Shown here: one piece after another, positions 25,251 to 35,530 of the stretch
How positions within the stretch are numbered: position 1 is the stretch's first letter
Layout of the letters: each line of letters opens with the position of its first letter
Source: Lutjanus erythropterus
Lineage: Eukaryota > Chordata > Actinopteri > Lutjaniformes > Lutjanidae
Assembly: GCA_020091685.1 (NCBI GenBank)
Contig: CM034610.1
Location: forward strand, 13,272,724-13,336,723
DNA length: 64,000 nt
Direction of reading: 5' to 3'
Notes under the pieces: model-generated
Databases searched by the model: none
The model's input: the letters and a program-made list of their open reading frames with translations, nothing else
What the model was told of the DNA's origin: nothing
Program-made: the position numbers and the translations under genes

Positions 25251-25980
25251 TTAAAGGGACAGTGCACCCCAAAATTAAAAGCACACATTCTTACCAGAAG
25301 TGCTATTTGTCCATCTGGATTGTTTTGGTCTGAGCTCACAAATTTTGAAGATCAGCTGAGAAAAAAACAAAACAAAACAAAACGTTTTATGTAGGAACTG
25401 CTTTCTTTATTCCATAGAAAGTTGAGATTGACCAATTTATAGGTGGACCGATATTATCGGCCTGATACTGGACCTATCACAGCTCTATATGTTTATATCA
25501 GTATTTTCATATATGTTGTCTGATATGCTCTACAGGAAAACTTAATGCACATTGTTTTTTATTTGTTTTTTTTGGCAGCATTTTATATTTATTTATTTTA
25601 AAAGTGGTATTAAGCCATTCTTATATTATATTCTATATAAAGAAATTGGCCAATAGATTGATATTGCAATTATTTCACTCCCTAACATTGTTGTCAGCAT
25701 CGGTCCCAAAAATCCAGTAGCCCTAGTAGAAAGAAACTGGTTCCGATATGAAACTGCTCACAACAAGGTCTGTGAATTATCTTGAGATAACTGGGTTATG
25801 ATTTCTGGAAAGAGCCATTGCTGTTGAGCTTTTCAAATGTAGTTTTGGGGATTTTGAGCTCTGCAAGCTGAGTGACATCTAGTTCCATTTTATTCATGAC
25901 GGCCAATATCTCCATAACTCTGTCTAGATGATAACGAGCACTACAGCTACTTTTGATTATGGGTTGAACTGATCCTTTAA
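25251..25980. mobile_element. MITE with TTAA termini, interrupted by a second element
   Basis: Left end TTAAAGGGACAGTGCACCCC; the right end, read inverted, is TTAAAGGATCAGTTCAACCC. These form terminal inverted repeats with TTAA at both outer edges. A 62-codon open frame in its right half is not a gene. It lies in decr2 intron 1. The TTAA ends suggest a piggyBac-type origin, but this is not proven. Confidence 0.65.
25440..25725. mobile_element. Second MITE nested in the TTAA element
   Basis: Begins TAGGTGGACCGATATTATCG and ends GGTCCCAAAAATCCAGTAGC followed by CCTA. It is typical of the fish repeats built on CCGATAT/ATATCGG words. A fragment of its right end recurs at about 27.70-27.80 kb. 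Confidence 0.6.
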
Positions 25981-26254
25981 GCAAGTAAAATAATCACAGC
26001 ATTAGCACACAATTGCCTCAAAATAACAGAGTAAAACCAGCACCTGCTTTTAGTTGAATTTAAATATCTGATAGTCCTAATAAAAAAACAAACAAACATT
26101 ATTAACTTGACCAAACTGCTGTCGGGGATATTGAACTGTGAGGTGTTTCTGTTATTTTATGTAACTCCTGCATTTACAGACTACTCATTTATTGCACTAC
26201 AATTATTATAATGCCTGTGTGATTGCATCTATTTGACAGGCGTTATTTATCAGC

Positions 26255-29243
26255 ATGGCAGAGCCACAAAGAAAAGGAGAGCTGCTGCCTGAAGATGTCG
26301 GCACAGATGACTGCCTTACATCGTACACACACATCTACAGTCCGGATTTACTAAAGTAAGCATGAGAACATATGCTTTTAAATGTAAATTTCCCCATTGC
26401 CTGGTGTGACGTGCTTATCACCGTAAAAATTACATGAAGTGACCTTTGAGGGTTTTCACTTTGTCTTTCAGAGATCAGGTGGCTTTTATCACAGGCGGTG
26501 GATCTGGAATTGGTCTCAGGATAGCTGAAATCTTCATGAGGTGAGAGTATTACCTCACTGTTTTACCATAACGTGCGCAGATCTGCCAGGAATAACAGTA
26601 TTCAGTCATATTTCACTGTAACATGTTGAATCAGTGCTCTGTCAGCATTATGTCTTTACTCTTACTCTATAACAGTGAGATAATATGTGGGTGCACTTTA
26701 AACCCTCTGGTTGTGTTATCAGACTTTCTTGTGTGACAAAGTTGAAATAGTTCAATAATTTACTCATGTGGCAGAAATAGTTCATCTTTTATCAAAATGG
26801 ATATCACAGTCTGCTTCTAATTTTGTGTGTTTGTGGCCCGTTTGTATTCCCTGTCTCCTGTCCCTCACCTTCTGTCCTGCCTGTTTCCCTATTATTCTTT
26901 TTTTTTTCAAGCATTACATATTCGTCCTCTAATCTACACAATACAGCATGCACTCTATAGTATTGTCTCTTTCTCTTTCCACATTGTTGTGTTTATTTAT
27001 TTTCTCTCAGGCACGGCTGTGACACAGTGATTGCGAGCAGGAACTTGGACAAGCTCAAAGAGGTTATTCCTGTTACATTATTTCCACAATCCTAAATCAC
27101 ATATCCTCCACCCATCCACCATAACTAAATGTTAATATAGTGACCTCATCTAATGTGAGTGTGTGTCTCTTTAGGCTGCTAAAAAGCTGTCTGCTGTGTC
27201 AGGACGCCGCTGCCTCCCTCTGTGTATTGATGTGAGGCAGCCTGAGAGCATCGCAGCTGCTGTGGAGGAGACACTGAAGGAGCTGGGCCGCATAGACATC
27301 CTCATTAACAGTGCGTGACCTCGCCTAAAAATGTGTTTTTGAGCTGATGATTGAGTTTGTGGTGGGAGCTGTGCTGCTCATAGTCTTTGTCACTGCACAG
27401 TGCGTCCTGCCAACATAAGTGCAAATGTGTCTCACAGTGTCTGTACTTCAAACAAAGGTCAAGTGTGGAAGGTTTTGGTTTAATCAGCAACTTTTCTGAT
27501 GCAGGTATCTCTGCACCTTTCTACAAACTGTTGCATCACTGCAAGATTATCACTGTGGTTATCAGCTGAAATGCATGTCATGTATGCAAGGTGATTAATG
27601 TCCCACATACAGTAATGAATGTTCTTTAGGTGTAATGAGGCTTTTACAACCCCCTCCCCCCTTTCTTTCTGTGTCCTGTTGTCATTTTGGATTTTATTTG
27701 TATAATTAAAAAATATTGGAGGATTTATCAATATTTGAATTTTTTACTCTCTAATATTGGTATTGCTATTGGACCCAAAAATGCAGTATTGGTTGCGTCC
27801 TATCAAATATTCATTTTAAAATATTAACTACTGTACACAAATGTCTCCTGCTTCACTGAAAAAGTCAGTGCTCAGTTTTTGTGTACCAGAGCCAGACTAA
27901 CTAACGTAGATTTAAGCTGAGTTCAGAGAAACTTTGCCTTTTCGGCAGATGAAAACAGTCCCTGCGCTTGCATTAGTCTGCCCTGTTGAAGGTCAGACTT
28001 CTAAGTGAAGTAACAAATAGCAAAATACACTTGAGCAGAGGGAGGACTTTAAAGTCACATTTCTGTTTTTGACAGACGCCGCTGGAAACTTCCTCTGCCC
28101 GGCTTCAGCGCTCTCCTTCAACGCCTTCAAGACAGTAATGGAGATCGACACTATGGGTACATTCAACACCAGCAAGGTGGTTTATGAGAAGTGGTTCCAG
28201 GTACCGTACATCGTCTGTCTGTTTTACACAGTGTTTCTCAGTTTCAAGTTAAAGAGCTATAAGTAAGTTGTTTATGATGTCATGGTAATACTGTATCTGC
28301 AGGGACATTAGTGAGTTATTGATCAGTAACTTTTAATGGTATTCACTCTTTGTGATTCACTCTGTTCACCAAAAGAGGGCAGTAAACATCACAGATGACT
28401 GAATGCCCTCTCATCTTTAAATTGGATTTAACCTGCTGCCTCTTCTCTCTGAAGCTGATTTGATTATGTACTCATCGCATTGATTTTTTTTGTGTGCAGA
28501 ATCATGGTGGAAACATAGTTAATATCTCTGCAACTCTTGGATACAGAGGACAGGCCCTCCAGGTGCATGCTGGCTCTGCAAAGGCTGCAAATGGTAAGAG
28601 CCTCCTTTACTGCTATGTAATGACGTTAAAATGAGAATCTGAATGTTGCCCCTCCTGTCCCCAGATGCTATGACCAAGCACCTGGCTGTGGAGTGGGGGC
28701 CCAGTGGGGTGAGAGTCAATACTGTGGCTCCAGGTCCTGTTTCTGGCACAGAGGGCTTCCGCAGACTGGGTAAAGATTTAACACATTATTGTCAACGTGG
28801 GTAATTTATGGGTTAGTAATCCTTTATTATAAGCTGTGGATTGATCTGTTAAAGTAAGCAACAATTTAATACGCAACCTGGATGAATGGTGCCCCTGGAG
28901 GCATCTCAGTGTATGACAAAATCTGGCAAAGACAAAAACTGTTAGAAACCATGGATGTATAGTATAACAGTGTGTGATAGAGCCTCTGAGCATGAATTTT
29001 TTTTTTTCTTGTAATCCCTCAGGCGGTCCCAGAGGGGAGGCTGCTGGTGCGTTCCAGTCCATTCCTTTGCAGCGAGCAGGAAACAAGACAGAGATGGCCC
29101 ACTGTGCTCTTTTCTTGGCCAGCCGGGCCTCCTCCTATGTGACTGGAGCCATCCTGGTGGCTGACGGCGGGGCCTGGCTGACCTCAGCCAACGACGTCTC
29201 CATGTTGTTGGGTATAGCCTCCTCTAAATCCGCTAAACTCTGA
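26255..29243 (+). CDS. decr2: Peroxisomal 2,4-dienoyl-CoA reductase 2, complete, 8 coding exons
   Basis: Coding exons: 26255-26355, 26472-26540, 27011-27062, 27175-27310, 28076-28200, 28500-28593, 28665-28769 and 29023-29243 (stop TGA); 300 residues in one frame, against 292 in human. DECR2 is an NADPH-dependent SDR that reduces 2,4-dienoyl-CoA to 3-enoyl-CoA, an auxiliary step in peroxisomal beta-oxidation of polyunsaturated fatty acids. What is seen: cofactor motif TGGGSGIG at residues 41-48, NNAAG at 119-123, Asp144 in [10 protein letters not shown] and Lys189 in AGSAKAAND. These two lie at a constant offset of 7 from Asp137 and Lys182, the residues I recall as catalytic in the human enzyme. 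The usual SDR YxxxK tyrosine is absent, as in other peroxisomal dienoyl-CoA reductases. The last three residues, AKL, form a type-1 peroxisomal targeting signal. The mitochondrial paralogue DECR1 is excluded by this C-terminus and the lack of a presequence. Confidence 0.95.
27690..27802. repeat. Right-end fragment of the CCGATAT-type MITE
   Basis: The words TACTCTCTAATATTGG, GGACCCAAAAATGCAGTATT and GCGTCCTA parallel the right end of the nested element at 25.7 kb. It lies in decr2 intron 5. Confidence 0.5.
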
Positions 29244-29811
29244 ACAGGGGCTCTTCTGTCCTCCTCCTGACCCAGGTGTGTAGGAGGAGGTGCAGCTTGA
29301 AGGCCATGTGGAGGGACAGTATGTCTGAGATTGTGTGCTGTGCATTGTGTTACCTCTGTTTTACAGTGTAACCATATTAATGCACTTGTCCCTCTTATTT
29401 TCTTTCAGGTTATTGGTCGTCTGAAAAGAAAAGAGACAAGTAAATGCTGAAAATAAGAGTAATGTAGGGTCCATCTGGAATACTGATGTACTACATATAC
29501 AGTATTTGCGGTTCATCTCACCTACTGTTGCCTAAAAAGTGTATTGCTAAGTGGCTGGAGGAGTTGCACACTAACATACTACAGTATACTTACTGTATGA
29601 TGTTTTTACAAATTATATAACAATGCAGGGATTTTTCACCCATTACAGTGCTGTGTACACCATGCATTTCATGTACAGTCATGTTTATCATATGTCATGT
29701 AATGTGATTTTTCAGTGCCTCATTTATTGGTAAAACTTTTGTAATTACAGTAAATAGTGACTGATGTTTGTTATTGCCAGTCATTTTTTTCCAAACTACC
29801 AAAAAAGACAA

Positions 29812-29817
29812 AATAAA
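29812..29817 (+). terminator. decr2: decr2 candidate polyadenylation signal
   Basis: AATAAA lies about 570 bases after the decr2 stop codon, before repeat-like sequence begins. A shorter 3' UTR using a variant signal cannot be excluded. Confidence 0.45.
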
Positions 29818-29829
29818 ACGTAACTGTTA

Positions 29830-31980
29830 CACAAAATACTGGGTACTTTGGATTCTTCAGGCCCCTTAAAATCCTATAAATGAAAAGGCCACTTGTCCAC
29901 ACTAAGGTCAGGGGGTCGTAGTTGGTTAAAATTTACTCTGAGGGGTCGCAGTCCACCAAGGTCAGGGTCCACTGCATTAGATGAGTGGTTCTCAAATAGA
30001 GGTCTGTGAAAAGTTTTCCGATTCATTTGTTTAAACAAACAATTTCCTTTTCATGAACAATTTTATAGACCTATCATATTTCAAGTCCCAGGATAGGTGT
30101 TTTATTGTTCTTTGGCCTGTTTTATATTTTATATTAGTTAATTATATATATAGTATATTATTTAAAATAACACATTTATTTTATTTTATCTTACTCTCCT
30201 GATTATTTGGTTGGCTTGGTGCAAATATTTTTAATTCATGTCTAATATCTTTCTAATACACCTGTAATTTCACCTTTGTTTTTCTTTAACAGAACTAATT
30301 AGATGCCTAAAAAGTGGCTACTTCAAATTATTCCAAGGGACATACATGTATCTTGTAAGGGGTTCCTGGCTGAGTGAAAGATGAGTGAAATGAGAGTAAT
30401 TATGGACCTGAAGAAGATTTATTCCACTGTAAGTCAGATGGGGGCGCCAAAACATTATAATTGCAAACATTTTACAAGCACTACTGCCTCAAAATAACAA
30501 ATCTCCACCGTACAATAGTTTATGTCATTTAATATCAGCGACTTAGTCATTAATTATTACACAGAGAATCTTAAAATTGGGGAAACTTTCTCAAGCATTT
30601 ACCCTGCTGAAGTGTCATTGAGTAAGAAACCTCCATCCCTGTCAGTTTAAACTTAATCCTACTGACTGGGGTTCTTGCAGACCCCAGGGGTGTACTTCTT
30701 GTTATATCTCAGAGGGGCTTTATTCAATCATTCCAATTTGCCACTCAGTTATCACTTTGTTCATAATGACTTCATATCTTTGCTCTCTGTTAATGTTTTT
30801 ATTGCTGCTTTTCAAAAAAAGAGTGTATTGCCGTCGTGGAGGACCCCATTCAAAAGCACCCAATTCTGACAATACAGTTTTAATAGATGAAACTACTTAT
30901 TGATTGAGTTTATGTTTGCCATGGTTTAAAGAATCACATAATACGAGGGGGTGAGCGCTCTCTGTCAGTCACTTATAAGAAGACAGGCAGATTTCCTTCT
31001 TTTTTTATTCTTCAGATAACATTAAGTACATAACTAATATTGTAACTAGAAATAAGTAAGTTAACATTTTTGCTATAATGGTTGTTTCTTAATTTTTGTC
31101 TGTAGTTGTTGTCACATATGTTAACAGGATGAGGAATAAAGCATCTGTAGGTGATTTGTTTGTTGTTAATATTTTGTTATCATTTTAGTAATAGTAAGTA
31201 GTATTATTTGATTATTCTAGAAGTTTGCTCTGGTTAGATTGGGTTTTCATAATATTGTCTTTTGTTGATAAGTTTCGTTTACTTATTGTCTTGTTTAGCA
31301 TATTTAGATCAGCATAATTGATCATTTGTTTTTGTTTTGTTTGTGATTTGGGTAACACTATGGGCACCTGAGCTTATAGGTAGGAAGGCAGGGATAGGAC
31401 CAGCATGCAGTTTGTTTTTTGTTTGTTTTTGTTTGTACCAAAGCAGGAGAGACATGTATGAAACATGGTCTCTTTGTTTACTTGCTTGTTTTTGGATAAA
31501 TAAACGCAGAAACTTGACTGGGTACATTACACACCCATGGTGCAGCAGTGACCTCCTCTAACTGATCTCGGTGTGAAGGGGTACTTACTTAAAATGCTGT
31601 AAACCCTGGACATATGAGTGCCCAGACAACCCAGGCCAGCATTTGTATGTGGGGCCCAACTGAGTAGTAAATGGGCTGAAAATTGGCCTATACGGAATTG
31701 TTCACGGGCTCCATAATGGCCTCTTATAATTTCCCACTAGTACCCAAGTAGGACTGGCACAGGGAGTTCATCTGGGTTCACCAGTGGTGGGACATACTTA
31801 GGTTTCCCTAGAGGGCCCCAGATAAGATGCCCATTCTAATAACCTATGTGAGGCTCATATAAAAATGTTGGCTGGTAATGTTTTTAATTTTAAAAATAGG
31901 TTTTGTGCACAAACACAAGCCATAAGGCCTCACTTGATACAGCTGCCATAAAGCCAATGATACTGCGGGGTATTTTGTAC
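29830..31980. other. Spacer between decr2 and rab11fip3
   Basis: No gene recognised. The part 29.88-30.02 kb has the repeated phrase AGGTCAGGG with GGTCG and resembles an old dispersed repeat. The remainder is AT-rich with T/G low-complexity tracts near 31.33 and 31.41 kb. Confidence 0.5.
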
Positions 31981-32930
31981 GCTTGCGTGAAAACGTCAGT
32001 GGTGTGTATGCGGCTGGAGGAGGAGGAGGAGGAGGAGGCGGAGGATGGGACACTGCTGATGCTGATGCGAGAGCTTTCGGTGTCTGTGATCAACATCGGT
32101 GGACCGACTGCCAAATGATGGAGCTTTTTCGCCTCATTTATGGCCCTTTTCGTTTCAGTACGGGTTCCGACGAGGGCCGCTGTGACAGATGTGTGTTTTG
32201 AGACCAGAATAGTGGAGGAATTTGAAGAGGAAAGGACGGTTGCGTCTCGTCACTCGTCTGGCCCTGTCTTGTGACTGACACAGGTGGATTGCCGCTGGAA
32301 AACGCCATCGAAATGAAGACATAATCTTGGACTATTTCTGTCGTCACCTCGTAAACTGCTGAATATTGGAGCTACGATCTGGTGTGACTTAATTAAGAGA
32401 GGTGGAAGCTGGGCTGTTTGGCGTGTTGGCTAGCTAATAGGCTAATTTCGCTAGCTAGTCAGTTAGCAGCTTCCCTGGCCAATGGCAGGGGAGAAGTGGG
32501 ATGCTCGAAGGAGGAGTTAGCGTCATTTGCTAGCATAAATTCACTGGAAGCTTTAACAGTCCGTGTTATATTTAGTATAACGCCCTGTAATGAGACATTT
32601 AACATTTTAGCTCGACGCTAATTTAGCTTTGAGGAACTTAACGGTTGTCACATCATCGTTTCTTCGCCGCTCCGTCGGCTGCTCTGCAAATTAGCTTGCG
32701 ATGGATAATGTTAGATAATCGGCTAAGAAAGCTAATGTTGACAAACATCGGGGACTTAATGCGTTGATTCGTGTTGTTTCAAATTGGCTCATATGCAGCG
32801 ATACTAACGGACGTTTTTGTCAGTTATTTCGGTGATTTTCCAGCTTTCGGGCCGAAGTGAAGCATGTTGACGGTGGATGTGCTGAGGCTGGAACATTTGG
32901 AGAGGACCTGGCATGATAGAAAGGGACATA
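31980..32930 (+). promoter_or_regulatory. rab11fip3: rab11fip3 promoter / leader exon region
   Basis: A GC-richer stretch with scattered CpGs follows the decr2-rab11fip3 spacer and a GGA repeat. It ends at a good splice donor (GACATA followed by GTGAGT at 32931). Two ATGs lie just before that donor, at 32864 and 32913. The second is in phase with the open frame that begins after the acceptor at 33798, so it could be the true start codon. The transcription start cannot be placed from sequence alone, so the left edge is approximate. Confidence 0.5.
32016..32044. repeat. (GGA)n microsatellite
   Basis: A run of GGA units next to the inferred rab11fip3 promoter. Overlapping open frames rich in Gly, Glu, Ser or Pro come from this repeat. 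Confidence 0.9.
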
Positions 32931-33035
32931 GTGAGTCAAAACACGTTTAAATCAGCACGATATTCTGTGAGGAGAAGACTTTATTATGAATTTCAAATTT
33001 AGGTAACATATGGATGGCAACTACTGACGTTAAAA

Positions 33036-33787
33036 CAGGTACAGTTTATTAATCTGTTCCCTGACTGACATTGTTTCTAAACCTACCTATCTTATGTTTG
33101 TTATCATAAAATCTAAAAACGTGCCAGCATTTCTAACTGGCAGACAATGTTTGCAGGAATTCTGCACATTTCAATTCAAGACTAAAGAAAACATTCACAT
33201 TTGAGATACTGAAGTCAGAGAATTTGGACTCAAACCACTAATCAATTATCTAACTAGTTGGTGATTAACTTAAGTTAAGACAGCAAATACAGTTTGTTAA
33301 TCTGCTGCACATACATGTCTCTAAACTTACCTATCTTTCCTACCAGTCTACCTGACAAAGTTAGTCAGAAAATCATAAGACTTGCCAGCATTTCTAAATG
33401 TCAGAGGCAGACATTGCTTGTAGGAATTTAACACATTAATTTTCATTGGTGAAATACAGTGGCATTTAGAGCATTATTGATTAACTGATTAGTTGTTTGG
33501 TTCCTAAAATGTCAGATAATAGTGAAAAATGATCACTATTTCCCAAAGCCCAACATAACGTCCTCAAATGTTTTGTTTTTTTTACACCTCAAACTCAGAT
33601 ATTCAGTTTACCGTTCTAGAGGATTAAAGAAATCAGAAATTATTAACATTTGAGAGGCTGGAAGAATAGAATTTGGATATTTTTTCTGCAGAAATGGCTC
33701 TACACAATTAATAGATTATCTAAATAGTTGGCAATGAATTTAATGGCTCACAACTAATCAATTTAACAACTAATCATTGCAGCTCTA
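33036..33787. repeat. rab11fip3: Local tandem duplication in the rab11fip3 leader intron
   Basis: Words in the order CAGTTTATTAATCTG, TCTAAACCTACCTATCTT, GCCAGCATTTCTAA and GCAGACAATG at 33040-33160 recur, diverged, at 33288-33425. Each unit is followed by MITE-derived sequence: a remnant at about 33195-33275 and a full element at 33467-33787. This suggests duplication of flank plus element, then loss in the first unit. Confidence 0.6.
33467..33787. mobile_element. hAT-like MITE abutting the rab11fip3 coding exon
   Basis: Begins TAGAGCATTATTG and ends CATTGCAGCTCTA. It is flanked by GTGGCATT (33459-33466) and GTGCCATT (33788-33795), an 8-bp target-site duplication with one mismatch, the size expected of hAT elements. 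The inferred splice acceptor lies 11 bases past its right end. Confidence 0.75.
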
Positions 33788-33798
33788 GTGCCATTCAG

Positions 33799-35530
33799 AA
33801 ACATGGCAACAAAGTTGAAGAGGTGGATCTTTACAACAGCAGTGAGATAAGACTGTCGCCATCAGCTTTCTCAAGTTTGCACAGTGGAACAGCCAATATA
33901 AATGGAACCGACAGTCCTGTCTGGCCCTTTGGGGCACACACAGTGGGAGTCAGAACAGCCATTTCCTCTTGGATTTCACACACTGGAGTCAGACAATGGA
34001 GGTGTGCTCTGTCCAAACAAGAGTGGCCAGACAGGTTTGGATTTCAGAAACAGTGACCAGGATGACACATCCCAACAAAGTGAAGAAGAGAATATTTTCC
34101 TAGACAAGCCAGTAGAGGTGGACAACCTCTTAAATATCTCTGATTTTTCTTGTGGAGATTTGCAGTTTGAGGGAGATCAGTCCACTATTTCCCAAGTTTC
34201 TCTCCATAGTGTTCATATAGAGGAATTGTCCCTTACAGAAAAAACTGAGGCATCCGATGAAATAAGTGACTTCACGTTGTCATGGTTGTTTTCTCCCAAG
34301 CTTGCTGATGTGGTTGGGAAAATGTCAGCCTGTGAGGAACTCAGTCTGACGCAGGAGGACCCTCTCAAGAGCTCAGATGAGCTCATAAGCCTCAGTGCAC
34401 CGGTCTCCCCTTCAAAGATTTCTGAGACCGACGCAGGGGATCCATTTTTCTTGGTAGATCTCCTCTCAAATGAACACTCCTGTCTCCCCCCAGAGTCCTC
34501 AGGTGAGTTGAACCCACAGGGTGTCAGTGAGGAGCTGGTAGACCTGTCGCAAGAGGAGGAGGTAGATCTCCCTCCCTCACAGAGCAGGGAGGCTTTGTCA
34601 GCTGAAACCGGAGACAAAGGTTTATTCCCTGATCAAGTGACTGATCTGCCTGTAACCTGTAGCACCACCCTGCAACAAGGTTTACCTGAGAACGGCCTCC
34701 CGCATAACCACATCAGCACGCCACTGGAGTGTTTTGAAGGATCTGTGCCTTTGTTGGACTTAGAGGTTCCAGATTGTGACAGCTGTCTGAGCCTGTGCCC
34801 TGCAAGTCCTCCCTCTGTTATCTGCACAGGACCGCCATTAGATTTATCAACAGAGGAGTTGGAGGTGGAACATACAGGAGCTACTGTAATCAGAAATTTG
34901 ACTTTAGAGCAACAAGGTGAGAATGACTCATTTGCTCTGGGTTTGTCAGAGGAACCTTCACCACTGACGGTGCCTCTGGCTGAAGATGCCTTCACCCAGG
35001 GTGATTTCACCAGTGAGAGTTACTCTGAGGAAAATGAGTCTAAGGATTTGATGGAAGACAAGATTTGCTCTGAAGTTAAAACTCAGGGGAATGAGGCCAT
35101 GGCTATGGATCAGTGCTTAACTGCTGATGAGGTCCATGACAAAGAAACTTGGGAATTGAAACCACAGGAGGGGGCACAGGATGGACGTGCTCCAGATCCG
35201 ACAACTGAACAGAGGGAAGAGGAAAGGTTGACGGACACTGACCAGCTCGAAAGCTCAGATTGTCACGAAGTGGCTTCTTTTGATTTTTCAGTTCAGGACT
35301 TACACACTCCTCCTCCTGAGGCTGAATGGACTAGTAAGCAAACTGTGGAGACAATTTCCCTCTCTAAGATGGTGGTAGATGACTCACTGCCAGTGGTCTC
35401 AGCTGTGAATACGAGGCAGGAAGATGTCTCCCCACTAAAAGCTGTATTCGATGCTCTTGACCAAGATGGAGATGGCTTCGTTCGTATTGAGGAGTTTATG
35501 GAGTTTGCTGCTGCCTATGGGGCCGATCAG
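33799..35530 (+). CDS. rab11fip3: rab11fip3 large first (or second) coding exon, acidic region plus first EF hand
   Basis: The acceptor is probably ATTCAG ending at 33798, and the donor is GATCAG followed by GTGAGA at 35531. The long open frame from ATG 33902 is rich in Ser, Glu, Asp, Leu and Pro and ends in the canonical EF-hand loop DQDGDGFVRIEE. The frame from 33799 to about 33938 is also open and protein-like (DLYNSSEIRLSPSAF), but sits one base out of register. A TAA lies directly before ATG 33902 in the downstream frame. Either translation starts at 33902, or there is a one-base difference near the GGGG run at about 33931-33940. Confidence 0.8.

Noticed and set aside
25796-25984. A 62-codon minus-strand open frame
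   Set aside because: It lies wholly in the right half of the TTAA-ended MITE, a non-coding repeat.
31844-32201. Overlapping Pro-, Ser-, Glu- and Gly-rich open frames on both strands
   Set aside because: All are translations of the GGA microsatellite in different frames.
32864-32930. ATG at 32864 as the rab11fip3 start
   Set aside because: The 67 bases to the donor leave phase 1, and joining to the acceptor at 33798 gives an early TGA.
33803-33850. ATG at 33803 as the rab11fip3 start
   Set aside because: Its frame ends at a TAA after 15 codons, so it can only be a short upstream open frame.
34213-35010. Minus-strand open frames of 125 and 134 codons
   Set aside because: They lie opposite the rab11fip3 coding exon and mirror its codon composition; no splice or family support.
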